A model generated the notes under the pieces. The model was given only the letters and a program-made list of their open reading frames with translations. It was not told where the DNA came from and did no database searches. Positions 12,151 to 22,929 of a DNA stretch of 64,000 bases are shown here, piece after piece. The stretch's first letter is position 1; every line of letters begins with the position of its first letter. This DNA comes from Diogma glabrata (Eukaryota > Arthropoda > Insecta > Diptera > Cylindrotomidae): the NCBI GenBank assembly GCA_963693315.1, contig OY856187.1, positions 381,227,460 to 381,291,459 of the forward strand, written 5' to 3'. Both the position numbers and the translations under genes were made by a program.

Positions 12151-12722
12151 AAAAATAGAACCGACTTCAAAAAAACAAAAGAGGTACAAAAAAAGAAAAA
12201 TAACTCACTTGTGGCTTTTAGAGACAAAAATACGTTACATTTTGATTAATTTAATGTAATTATGCCTTACTATAGACAAAACAATTTCGCTATTAAAAAA
12301 AGTTACTATATTAAAATAGTCACTTTTTATTATAATAATTATAGTTATTATAGTTGTTATAATAGTAATTAGATTTTAAAAGTTATTTGTAGTACAAAAC
12401 TGTTGGAAATCGGTGCCAAGCCCGAGACATATTAGTTGGTTATTCGTCAATGTGGCACCGACTTCGAAAAGTTTTGTACTACAAATAACTTTTAAAATCT
12501 AATAACTATTATAACAACTATAATAACTATAATAATTGTAATAAAAAGTGACTATTTTAATATAGTAACTTTTTTTAATAGCGAAATTGTTTTGTCTATA
12601 GTAAGGCATAATTATTTTAAATTAATCAAAATGTAACGTATTTTTGTCTCTAAAAGCCACAATTGAGTTATTTTTCACTTTTTTGTGCCTCTTTTGTTTT
12701 TTTGAAGTCGGTTCTATTTTTT
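12151..12722. repeat. Long palindrome (about 268-bp arms)
   Basis: The left arm runs from AAATAGAACCGACTTC to about ATCGGTGCCA (12418). The right arm is its near-perfect reverse complement from TGGCACCGACTT (12453) to GAAGTCGGTTCTATTTT (12720). The spacer is about 35 bp. Such arms form a stable cruciform or foldback and are typical of foldback or MITE-type elements. Confidence 0.93.
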
Positions 12723-13768
12723 CTCAAAAAGTTTTTTAATTTTTTTATTTTTAGTGTAGTCATAAAGCAAATGTCGGCTAGAAAGCGTTTTAAAAGTAAT
12801 AACTTCAAATACCGGAAAAACTTTCATCAGTGACAATCTATTAATTATGGTTTTATGATTTTTGCACAAACGGCATACACATTTCCCATCATAGAAAATT
12901 ATTTACGATAACCTCGACAAGTATAGTAATATAATACTGCCCACAACACCCAAACAGAATAATATGTTTTGACGAAATCAACGAAAATGCATAAAAAATA
13001 TGGTTTTTTCCCAATTTTCTGAATAACGCTATTTATCACATCATAAAAAAAATTATGGGACCCCTCGGAATAAACCCAAATAGAATAAAATTTAAATCAT
13101 CCAAATCGAACGAGTTGTTTTTGAGAAATCGGTGGACATACATAAAAAAAACCTACAGTGAAACACAGAACCTCCTTCATTTTTCTAAGTCGGTTGAAAA
13201 TGTAACGTATTTTTGTTTCTAAAAGCAACAATTGAGTTATTTTTCACTTTTTTGTGCCTCTTTTGTTTTTTCTGAAGTCGGTTCTATTTTTTTTTTTGAA
13301 GTTTTTTATTTTTTTTATTTTTTAGTGTAGTCATAAAGCAAATGTCAGCTAGAGAGCGTTCTAAAAGTAATAACTTCAAATGCCGGAAAAACTTTCATCA
13401 GTGACAATCTATTAATTATGGTTTTGCGAGTTTTTATACAAACGGCATACATATTTCCCGTGATAGAAAATTATTTACGATAACCTTGACAAGTATAGCC
13501 ATATAATACTGCCCAAGACATCCAAACAGAATAATATGTTTCGACGAAATCAGCGAAAATGCATTAAAAATATGGTTTTTCCCAATTTTCTGAATAACGG
13601 TATTTTTCACATCATAGAAAAAATTATGGGACCCTCTGGGAATGAACCAAAATAGAATAAAATTTAGATCATCCAACTCGAACGAGCCGTTTTTGAGAAA
13701 TCGGTGGACATACATAAAAAAAAACCTACAGTGAAACACAGAACCTCCTTCTTTTTTGAAGTCGGTTA
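12632..13768. repeat. Two tandem copies of a ~570-bp unit
   Basis: TGTAACGTATTTTTGT occurs at 12632 and again at about 13201. AGTGTAGTCATAAAGCAAAT occurs at about 12754 and 13325. CAGAACCTCCTTC occurs near 13167 and 13739. The two units differ by scattered substitutions. The start of each unit is also the inner part of the palindrome's right arm, so the array appears to have grown by tandem duplication of one half of a foldback element. Confidence 0.88.
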
Positions 13769-13939
13769 AAAATAAACAGTAAAAAGTATATTTTTAAATA
13801 TTGCATTTTAATTAGTACAAAGTCTTAAAACCATTATTTAAGAAGTTCAGAAATATTATTACATGCCTTTAGATGCAATTAAGAGAACATATAGTAAGAA
13901 AATTCAAATAACAAAATAGTAATTTAAAACTGAATTTAC

Positions 13940-14250
13940 ATTCGGCCAACCTGATATTGGATTGCCTCAATCCTTCCTCTCATCGTCGAGGTTTTTGTCA
14001 TCGCTGATCATTAATTCTGGTGCATGTACCAATTTCATCCTGCCTGAGGCAAATACACCTTTAAATCGACGTTTTTCTTCAGCTGTAGTTATATCTTCAA
14101 TGAGATATCCATCGCCTTGTAGAACTTTAATCACTTTAAAGGGACCACGAAACTTCTGTTGAAGTTTTTTACTATCTCCAGTTGACGTTGGTTCCCCAAA
14201 TACGGCGAACGTATCACCTACATTCCATACATTATGCGATTTATTTCTTT
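13940..14250 (-). pseudogene. Ty3/gypsy integrase C-terminal (GPF) domain
   Basis: The minus strand reads VWNVGDTFAVFGE, then KKLQQKFRGPFKVIKVL, GDGYLIEDI and KGVFASGRMKLVHAPEL. The K-x-GPF motif and the following strands are the GPY/F module that forms the C-terminus of gypsy integrases and helps multimerisation and target binding. The catalytic DDE core that should precede it is absent; the next upstream sequence is RNase H. Confidence 0.8.
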
Positions 14251-14391
14251 ATAGTTTGCCGCATTCTCGGAAACCAATAAAAAAACTTTAATTGTGCTAA
14301 GTGCCTTTTCCAACGCGTAATGTCACCTTTCATCATGAAATTGCATTATAATCTTCAATCGCACTCCTTAAGATACATAAAATTTTAATCC

Positions 14392-15250
14392 CTACGGATA
14401 CCTTTGTTGTAGTACAATTACCCAGTTTTCTTCGTTCGCACTTACGAACAGTACATCAAGGGTTGCAGTTGTTATATCTGATGGTGGTGAAACAGGATGT
14501 GTGCTAAGTGCGTCGACGTGATTCATTTGGTTGCCACTACGATGCATTATCGAAAAATCGTATTCGAACGATTCCATTTTTAGAACATTACAGTCCGTTA
14601 CCACTATGAACGGCTTACCCAGTACATATGGAAGGAATCTTGTAATTGTTTCGACAAGAGCTAGAGTTTCCAGCTCGTAGCTGTGATACTTTTTTCTAGT
14701 GCGGTGGTTGGTCGGCTGTAATACGCGACAGGATGAAGATAATCATCATTTTCTTTTTGCAGTAAGATTCCAGCAAGCCCAACCGCACTAGCGTCGTTGT
14801 CGATTACATGTTGGTGTTTCGGATCATATAATACAAGAACATTTCTTTCGAACAATTTTGATTTGATAAATTCGAACGAATATCGTTGCTCATCATTCCA
14901 CTCAAAAATTTGATCATTTCTTGTTAGTCGTGTTAATGGCTCAGCCAACGTTGAAAAATGCGGCACGAATTTTCTGAAGTAACTGGCCAGACCAACAAAT
15001 CTTCATATTTCATGCACATTCATTGGGGTAGGAAAATGTTAACGGTTCAATTTTTATCCGATCTGGCCTTTAATCCTTCCGGTGATACCTCATGTCCAAG
15101 AAAATTAACTGTTTCTTCTAAAAATTTACATTTTGACAGTTTTATTGTCAGACCACATTCGCGCATTTTTAATAATAATTTTGAAACAATTCGAACACCT
15201 TTCTCTAATGTATCGCTTAGTACAATAACATCGTCAATATAAACTATAAT
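14392..15250 (-). pseudogene. Ty3/gypsy RT palm and RNase H
   Basis: From about 15250 the minus strand gives IIVYIDDVIVLSDTL (catalytic YxDD), CKFLEETVNFLGHEVSPEG and, after a stop and frameshift, FVGLASYFRKFVPHFS. It continues with EPLTRL, FEWNDEQ, HVIDNDASAVGLAGILLQ (RNase H Asp) and HPVAYYSRP. A further frame has FSIMHRSGNQMNHVDALS, the RNase H tail just before integrase. The cellular role would have been copying the element RNA; stops make it inert. Confidence 0.85.
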
Positions 15251-15279
15251 TTCATCATTTAGTTCTTGAGCTGTTCATC

Positions 15280-15450
15280 TGCTCAGCTGTTCATCTTCAA
15301 TTTTTTCTAAATTTAATTTGTTTGCGATGTTTTCACGCATGACGACGCAGTCTGAACCCTAAATTTTTGGAATAAATAGAATTCTTTTTACGGCAATTTA
15401 TTTTATAATGTCCGTCTCTCCAACAGTATGAGCAAATTAAAGATTTTTGA
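15280..15450 (-). pseudogene. Ty3/gypsy gag zinc knuckle
   Basis: On the minus strand a frame gives CSYCWRDGHYKINC, a CX2CX4HX4C knuckle of the nucleocapsid type that binds element RNA. A basic tail follows (RKK) and the frame then decays before a junction into the RT palm at about 15270. The protease region that should lie between is missing. Confidence 0.75.
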
Positions 15451-16162
15451 TAGGTACGGGACACGTGCCCATCTGTACCAATTTTGTAGCGTTTGATTTT
15501 GAATTGATTTCACGTGACTTTATTTCGCTGAGATCAGATCGATCTTGGAGAAAATGTAAATCCTGCAAACGATTGTGTGAGCTAATTTGTTTCTATTTTA
15601 TTATAATTTTGTATGTTTTAATCTGATTATCTGATTAGATAATTCTAACGTAGATTTAATATTTTGTGCGGCAAGTACTTGTCAAAGATTGATGTCTATT
15701 ATAGCAGCTAATATGTTTGCGATTATACTAAATTCGTCGAAGTTACCTAAACTACCTATTTCTTTCATTTTTAAATGTATTCGGAGTACGTTTCGGTATG
15801 TTTGAAATGATTATCAGCGGAACTACGACGTTCTCCGAATTGTAACATATCAAACCAGTACGCAATTCGTCCCAATTTTTATTAAATTATTAACAGAGTT
15901 AAACCACGATAATGCGATTCCCTTTATTGCGTGGTTGCTACATAAAACATCAGTAAATAATTTAAATTATAAATGTCTTTAATATGTTGTACTTTTTGAG
16001 ACCAACGACAAACATTAAACCTGCGTAATTCCGGATTAAAATCGGAAATCATTTCTCCGACGTCCCGCGGACTTTAATTAATTGACATTACCTTATTCGA
16101 GTCCATAACACCTGGACATTATTCGGCGACTCACGATTACGATAAAAATCATTTTCATGCCT

Positions 16163-16411
16163 CTATGGATTAACCTTACTTTGTTGGATATGATTTGATG
16201 AAACTTGACTGGAGTACAAGGCTTGATGAATATTTTGCGGCGGCATCTGATGATAATTGTATTCGAACGGCGGATAAATTTCTTCCGGAACCCGATGATT
16301 ATACACAGGAACATTTATATGTGATGATGACTGTTGATTCAAATAACTATTTTGCGGTGGTTTATTATATTCATATATCTGTTGTTTGTGTACAGGTACA
16401 TTTTGATGCAA
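16163..16411 (-). pseudogene. Gag-like Pro/Gln/Tyr-rich fragment
   Basis: An 82-codon minus-strand frame is rich in Pro, Gln, Asn, Tyr and His (for example EYNKPPQNSYLNQQSSSHI). Its position upstream of the zinc knuckle and its composition fit a gypsy gag interior, but there is no diagnostic motif. It could also be a chance frame in an A/T-biased gag remnant. Confidence 0.4.
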
Positions 16412-16419
16412 TGTAGACT

Positions 16420-17700
16420 GATCAAAATTAAAAGTTGTTGGTTGTTGATTATTTACAGGAATCCTTCTATAAACTGGATCTTTTATTGAGATTCAGTTTT
16501 AACTTGAGATTCAGATTTAACTGCGACAGAGTTTGATGGAAAATATTCAAAAATCTAAGAATTATATACAAATGTGATGAAATCGTAAGTTAATTGTACA
16601 ACCTACAACTTTGTTGCATTGAAAAATACTTATATTATTTTGAAATAGATTTAATTCGATTTGATTAAATTATTTATTTAATTAGATTTTCGGAAAAAAT
16701 TACTCACAATCGAGATTTTAATCGATTTAGGAAATGATATGTACTAATACTCACTACTCTGATATTCCCACAGATATTAAGTCATTCTCCGAATTTATAA
16801 TTTTGTGAATATAGGAAAGACACAGTGAATACAAAGTAGCAAAATTTATCTGCGTCAATATGGCTTTTTAAAGAATTACAATGACACTGAACGAAAATCT
16901 GCAACGTTGCTTTTCAAGATATCAGTCGATTCTTTGACACCCCACTTAACGAGGTAATTTTTTGTATGCCACTTATCTCTATATATGGTCCTCAGAACAA
17001 ATATATATTAATTTTGTTCGTTAACGTTAAAAGTTAAGGCTAGCGAAATTAGCAAAACACATCAGCCAGTACAGTATAGCCAGTACAACCCGCCAGTATT
17101 TTTGTAACGATTCTATCTAAACTTACGATACTACTCACTAGAATAATAATAATTTAAACTCGTATTAAATCCAATTTTAACCGAAATCGTAAACAATTTC
17201 ATAACACCAAAAACATTATGAACATAATAATATTTTTGTATAAAAATATATTTAAAATAAACGACTTACAGTTTTTTTCTTATTATACTTACAGGTTCTA
17301 CAGAAAAGGGAGCATCTTGAATCATAAGGCAGGTATTAATATTTACAAATTAAAAATTAAATTGCACTACGAGCTCTAGAGATATATATGTAGTTTGAAA
17401 TACGCGAAATTTTTCGGGAACAATATTTGAAAAATTGATTGTAAAATAAATTATTATTACGTGATAATGTTATATGGTGAAAACTTCTTGCATATCTTTG
17501 TTCTACATTTAACCTAGAAATTGTCATGCCAAACTTTTTACAATTTTTTCAAACTATTTTTAAATTTGTCTAAGATCCATATTCATTATGGAATTTTAAA
17601 AAGTAGATGACTTAATAGTAAATCCTATCACATAACAAAATATGACATAGATAAAAGAAGTAAAAATAAAATGAAAAGGGTTTAAGACCAATTTTTTTTA
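16420..17700. other. AT-rich stretch, expected position of the gypsy 5' LTR
   Basis: No gene, primer-binding site or terminal repeat is recognisable. A segment near 16935-16955 (CTTTGACACCCCACTTAACG) faintly resembles the CAAATGACACCCCACTCG motif of the tandem array at 26.1-27.1 kb. Confidence 0.5.
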
Positions 17701-17711
17701 AAACACTTCGA

Positions 17712-17863
17712 ATGAATCAAACAAAAAATGGATTGCCAATAACGCAATTAGTAATATATTTCTTCATCATGTTACCTACATTCTTGGTCAATGATCAAAA
17801 TTCAGATAATGAGTTATATAAATTCTCGTTTCCTGGAGCAAGCAAAAGCGTTTTATCATCAAG
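17712..17863 (+). pseudogene. Possible signal-peptide exon cut by a retrotransposon 3' end (uncertain)
   Basis: An ATG frame reads MNQTKNGLPITQLVIYFFI and continues hydrophobic to LPTFLVND, then becomes polar (SDNELYKFSFPGASKSVLSS). This is a plausible signal peptide plus mature start. The frame runs directly into the AAATA-type tail of the minus-strand non-LTR element at about 17865, so any original gene would be interrupted here. I found no continuation on the far side of the element. It may be chance. Confidence 0.22.
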
Positions 17864-18455
17864 GAATATTTATTTATTTATTTATTACTTTACATGATGG
17901 CAAATAGGCCGAGGCCCAATACATTGCCCACTATATTATACATTTTACAGTAGAAAAAAAAATATGGCAGGAGCCATACAGCAAAAAAGAAAGTATACTT
18001 AAACTATATAAATAAGACATAAAACTAAATAAATATATACATATAAACATGACTATAACCAAAAATAATTATAAAAAAAAATGACATCTAATTGATATGA
18101 AATATAAAAAAAATTAAATTGAAATCATAGCAACAATAGCAAACTACCAGAGACCAGATTAACCCTCCATACACCCGCTTTATATTACTAGCCAACAATA
18201 GTAGGCTTACTGGTTTGGCAGTTTTCAAAAAAAAAAAAAAAAGAAAACAACATACTAGGACATGAACAATATCAGGAAGGAAGGAATGGGAGTTAAGGGT
18301 AGAAAGGAAAGAGGGAGGTGGTGGGAAAAAGGAAAATCGACGCAGAAATTACAAATCCATCGCCACAAGGAAAGAGCATGCGGCAAGCAATATATTAAAC
18401 ATAGGGCAGCAGTAGTGACAAAATCACAATTTGAGAAGAAAGCAAGAAATTAAGA

Positions 18456-21416
18456 CTAGACGGTATCAGAGCAGATCATATAAGTAAAAAGCTTGGATCG
18501 AAAACTAGAGACAGACATGTTGAATCGCTTAAGCTCCGGCGTAAGGTCATTAAATAGTTTTGACGTTCTAATCGAGTGCGAGAGAGCATAGGTGTTGCAA
18601 CTTATGGAAGGAAGGGTAGTTAAATACAGTCGAGTTGAAGGACCAAAAATAAACCATTTCATCAAATACAGTGGACACTCATATTTGAAAAGTTTAAAGA
18701 AGAGAAGAAGGAGTCGCATCCTAACATGGTCATTAAATGATGTGCCGATAAGCTTTATAGCGAGCCTGGATATGTGTTGTCTAATTTTGAGATCGTAAAC
18801 GAACCGAACCACCCAGTTAAAAGACTTCTTAACTAAACCGATATTCTCCAAGGTGCAGCCAGAGTAGACCCCAATGCCATAATCAAACAGTGGCATGACA
18901 AGAGCAAGAGCAAGTCGCTTTTTAATATGCACAGGAAGGAAATGATTAAGGCTACTAAGCCTTCTTAAGATAACAACGGCTCTGCCAATGACATTATTAA
19001 TATGAGGTCTCCAAGACAAATCGCTATCAAAAATTACGCCAAGGTTCTTCACCTGTGTAGTAAAAGGGATAACAGTATCACCGATCTTAATAGTCAAACC
19101 ATGATTGTTTAGCGATGAAGGACAATTAAACTGCATGGCGACTTAAGCGGGTTGAGAACCAACCTGTTTGAAACAGCCCAATCAGAAATAAGTTTAAGAT
19201 CAGCATTAGCTTCAAGAAAACAGCGATGGATGTCGAATCGAGGACAAGCATGTAGCAACTGAGCGTCATCAGCAAGGAGGTGAAGCACAGAATGACAGGG
19301 AAGGGACGTAATATCGTTGATAAAAAGCGAGAAAAGGAGAGGACCCAAAATAGAACCCCGAGGAACACCCTTGAGAATAGGGAAAGAACTAGATGCGGAC
19401 ATGCCCGAAGTAACACGCTGAGACCTATTACACAAATAAGAGAAAACAAGGTTACAGGCACTGGAAGAGAAAAAGAACGTAGATTTAAGTTTAGAGACCA
19501 GCAATGCATGATCGATGGAATCAAAGGCCTTACTAAAGTACAGAAAGAGAAGAAGACTGATCAACTTCCCATCCTTATTAAGGCGTAAACGGTCAGCGAC
19601 ATCAACTAACGTGTGAGTAGTGCTATAATGTTTCCTAAATCCAGATTGATGATCGATTGGACAACAACTTATTGGACATAATATGTTCCAATATTTGATC
19701 ATTAATGAGCCTTTCAAGAACCTTAGACAAGGTAGGAAGGACACTAATTGGCCGAAACTCATTTAAGACCTTCTTAGGGAGTGGAGTAATATTGGAGAAC
19801 TTCCAGCCACACGGGAAGCAAGAAGAGATAAGAATGAAATTTAGAAGATGGCATACATGTAGCAGAATGTGTGGAAAAATTATCTTCAAAAACTTCAAGG
19901 GAAGACCATCTGACCCCACAGCATTCGACGAAATAGCACAGAAAGCCGTCACAACCTCAGAATGAGTGACAGAGCGGAAAGAAAAAGCATTAGGACTTTC
20001 CGGAAGGTACATATCAAAGCGAGCAAGAGGGGGATATAAATTTATCGACGTAAAAGACTGATTTAATCGTTTCAGGTCATGCTCACTCAAAAGAGAGAGA
20101 TCAGGTTCAGAGTTCACCGCGCCAATATGTTTAAGCTTGGACCACATATCCTTGGTTGAAGAAACATTGGAGAAAATACGAGAACCCAGCTCAATCTTAG
20201 CCTTTCTGACCATAGACCTAAACTTGTACGCCTTATAGGAAAAGTCCCGCAGATAACGAACATGTACCATTTCAGGAGAAATACTGATAGACAAAGGCGC
20301 ACTACTAGTAAAAGAACGAACAGGCACATATTTCTCAAAGACACTACGCAAATAGGTATTAAGAACAGAAAGCATTGTGTCAGAGTCTGTACAGTTGTAA
20401 AAAGAGGACAGATCAACCAACGAAAGCTCATTGAAGAGAAGATCCAGGTTGATATTATTGTAGTCGCAAATAAATTTCTTAATAGGCACTAAAACCTTAG
20501 GCAGATTAATAGACAGAAAGATGAAAGAGTGGGCCGAGATACCAGGCACTCGGAATTGACTGCTGATGTTAAGTAGAGTTATATTGCTTACGAGACAAAA
20601 ATCTATACAGGATCCAACTTGCGAGTTATAAGCATTGTGCGTCGGCGCATTATTATGAACTATGCTTAGCCCGAGATGAGAGCAGGTCTCAAGGGCGTCC
20701 ATCATGTTAGAATGAATTAGAATATTGGTGTTAAAATCTCCTATGACAACAATAAATTGAAACTGAGAAACATACGAAGACAAAATATCCTCAAGGAGTG
20801 AAAAATTGCCATTACATGGACATGCCACAACAACCAACACACTCACACCACCCACCTGAACCTGAACCAAGACGGCCTCAGCATCCAAATCATCATATGT
20901 GCCAATTTTTTTAGATTTGAGCTTCTCATTAACAAACAGAGCAACACCACCACCCCGTCTACGAGGACGATCATGACGATGCACACGATACCCATCAATA
21001 CTAACAGCCAATCTAGAAACATAAGACTTAAGCCAGGTTTCGGATACACCAACAAGGTCAAGATAATTACCCGACAGAATAGACCTAACCTCCTCTAATT
21101 TAGTGGATTTGGGACTTGGTTTCAAACTCTGAGCGTTGAAATGACCCACATTTAGTGACTTACGATACACACCAAGAGTACTAGATAATATAGAATTGTC
21201 ACTAGCTACCAATGAATGGATATTACCTGCCATGAATGAAGGTGAAACTGACGAGGGATGCACATCTGAGTCTGCACATCTGAGTCGAGTCATAAGTGAG
21301 GGAACACGGAAGGAGGAAGGAGAGGACAAAAAGGGAAAAGGAATGAAAATAGAGGACAATACAATAACAAAAAGTCCATACACGGACTGCGTTAATAACA
21401 ACAATATAGCGAACAT
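18456..21416 (-). pseudogene. Non-LTR ORF2: endonuclease and reverse transcriptase (two frameshifts)
   Basis: Frame 1 (21416-19635) contains NVGHFNAQSL, LVGVSETWL, VVIGDFNTNIL, CIDFCLVS and ISAHSFIF. These are endonuclease motifs, though the final catalytic SDH reads SAHS. NAVGSDGLPLKFLK and FRPISVLPTLSKVLE of the RT fingers follow. Frame 2 (19762-19109) has HQSGFRKHYSTTHTL, YFSKAFDSIDH, GVPRGSILGPLLFSLFIND and the catalytic box as LADD rather than YADD. Frame 3 (19136-18456) has VKNLGVIFDSDLSW and the C-terminal region. Frameshifts lie near 19660 and 19120. The Q-to-R change in GVPQGS and Y-to-L in YADD also point to loss of function. Confidence 0.87.
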
Positions 21417-21749
21417 TCAGAATTTGCGCAAAAATAGAATTTGCCGAAAAGAAAAAATCAAATGTAGAGATGCAAAGGTGCACTAAAAAGATCAAGCATG
21501 ACGATACTGATAAATACCACAATATTGCAGAAGAAAACAGCAAATAACAAACCGGAAACTAACCAAACGCCCAACAATCAGAAATCAGAACACATGATCA
21601 AAATGTGATGGTATTAATAAAAAAAAATATCAAAAATCAGATCATATGACAAAGAGTGAAACAGCGGATTGACGAATTCTTTATATCAATAAAGAACAGT
21701 AATTGCAAATGTGACAAAAGAAATAAATTGGGCGAAGGATCAATTACGA

Positions 21750-22696
21750 CTGAAATTTAGTCAAGAATGAATTCAAGCTGCACGTTTCAAAGGTGGAACC
21801 ATCTAAAAGATTAAGCGTAATTGAGGCATAACCAACCCGGAAGCCCAGAATAAGTTTGTCCCTCTTAAATGCACGAGATCGCTTAGCAAGGTCAGCCAAC
21901 AGAGGTGGTAAATTATCGTTAAGACCCCCTTAGATTCATTGCAGTGAAAATATCGTGAAGTTCAATTTTTTTCCTCAACGAATACGATTTCATGACAGTG
22001 TCCCTTATCTGAATGCTAAGAAAGGATATAATTATCCTAGTTTTTTGTCTATTTAGCCAGCGAAATGATGATAACATAGACGCCTCAAAACTGGGGTAAA
22101 CATTTCCAATAGTACGCAGCACCACTTCAGAGAGATCAGCGCAGGAACTTGGCATACCCGAAACAATAACATCACATCGCCTTTGTGCTCTGAGAAGTTT
22201 AAGATTCTCATGCTGAACTTTTGAAAGATCTGACTGTAGAATGTCACTAACATGCAGAAGAGAGGAAAGCGTATTCTGAAACGGTGCTATTTGCGTGTCA
22301 ACATGTGTGGTCCTAGTGGTAGCTTGACTGGATTTAAAAGACTCGAACTCGCCTGAAAGAGCAAGATGCTCTCGCTGTAGATTAGATAGGTTGGTCTTAA
22401 CAGAACCAAGATCAAGATCATGCTTATAAATCTGACTTAACATCAACGGACAAAATCGCAAGTGAAAATAGTTTGCTTAGCATAAGCCCAATTTTTGAAT
22501 CCGAAGAACTAAACTTAATAGAACACTGGGTGCAAAGCCAAGAACCAGTCTTATCGGTACTAGCCTTTTGAAATTCTGTTTTGGAGAGAGCAGTGCACGA
22601 GTGGTGAAACCAACACACACACGCATCGCATAAAATGGTATTAGCATTATTGGACACAGGCTTAGTACAAAAATGACACTTAGCAGGGTTTGGCAT
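21750..22696 (-). pseudogene. Non-LTR ORF1 with PHD-type zinc finger and coiled coil
   Basis: The N-terminal frame begins MPNPAKCHFCTKPVSN and has the Cys4-His-Cys3 spacing of a PHD finger: CxxC, CDAC, WFHHSC and WLCTQC within the first 60 residues. After a frameshift near 22440 comes a coiled-coil stretch (TNLSNLQREHLALSGEFESF) and then CDVIVSGMP with an ORF1 C-terminal domain. A G-run frameshift near 21940 leads to the final AKRSRAFKRDKLILGF segment ending near 21750. ORF1 proteins of this type bind element RNA; PHD fingers in ORF1 are known in some CR1-group elements. Confidence 0.8.
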
Positions 22697-22929
22697 GGTT
22701 ATGATAACAGCATGCAGTCTAGAAAACTGAAAACCAGCAAGCCCACGGTGTACCTAAAAATAAACAAAAGTGAAAAAAAAGCCGTTAATAGACAAAAAAA
22801 GTACGCTTCAAGGTTAAGCGGCTATATGGAGACTCAATTTCCAGACACCTGCTGCAAAAAAAAAGAAGAGAAAAAAAAGAGAATGAAAACAAAACTATAA
22901 ATAACAAAAATAAACAAAAATAAAAAATA

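Larger units (their letters stand above)
12151..13768. mobile_element. Unclassified element bounded by ACCGACTTC / GAAGTCGGT ends, inserted in the Penelope copy
   Basis: The left edge is AAATAGAACCGACTTCAAAA and the right edge TTTTTGAAGTCGGTTAAAA, in inverted orientation, and the host Penelope sequence resumes immediately outside. It is built of a palindrome (12151-12722) followed by two tandem copies of a unit of about 570 bp that share the same ends. No coding capacity is convincing; a 101-codon frame in the second unit is probably fortuitous. It resembles non-autonomous repeats widespread in insects, but I cannot assign a superfamily. Confidence 0.75.
11150..13812 (+). mobile_element. Penelope-like element, right inverted copy (interrupted)
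   Basis: This plus-strand copy begins inside the RT (FTLEN) and continues through the connector and GIY-YIG domain to its 3' end. The 3' terminal sequence stops at about 12150 (AAATTAAAA) and resumes at 13769 (TAAACAGTAAAAAGTATATT). That is exactly the order in which the uninterrupted left copy reads, so the block 12151-13768 is a later insertion. The outer end at ATTGCATTTTAA (13812) mirrors TTAAAATGCAAT at 9940. Confidence 0.87.
13935..16411 (-). mobile_element. Ty3/gypsy LTR-retrotransposon remnant with internal deletions
   Basis: Minus-strand blocks follow gypsy order. They are a gag-like proline/glutamine-rich segment (16411-16163), a CCHC zinc knuckle (about 15440-15395), an RT palm with YIDD (about 15240), RNase H (14966-14392) and an integrase C-terminal GPF-type domain (14250-13940). 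Protease, RT fingers and the integrase catalytic core are missing at deletion junctions near 15270 and 14390-14250. No LTR pair was recognised. Confidence 0.83.

Noticed and set aside
13434..13739. 101-codon minus ORF in the second 570-bp unit
   Set aside because: The homologous frame in the first unit is not preserved and no family is recognisable.
19280..21486. Plus-strand ORFs of 76-102 codons
   Set aside because: They are antisense shadows of the minus-strand ORF2 of the non-LTR element.
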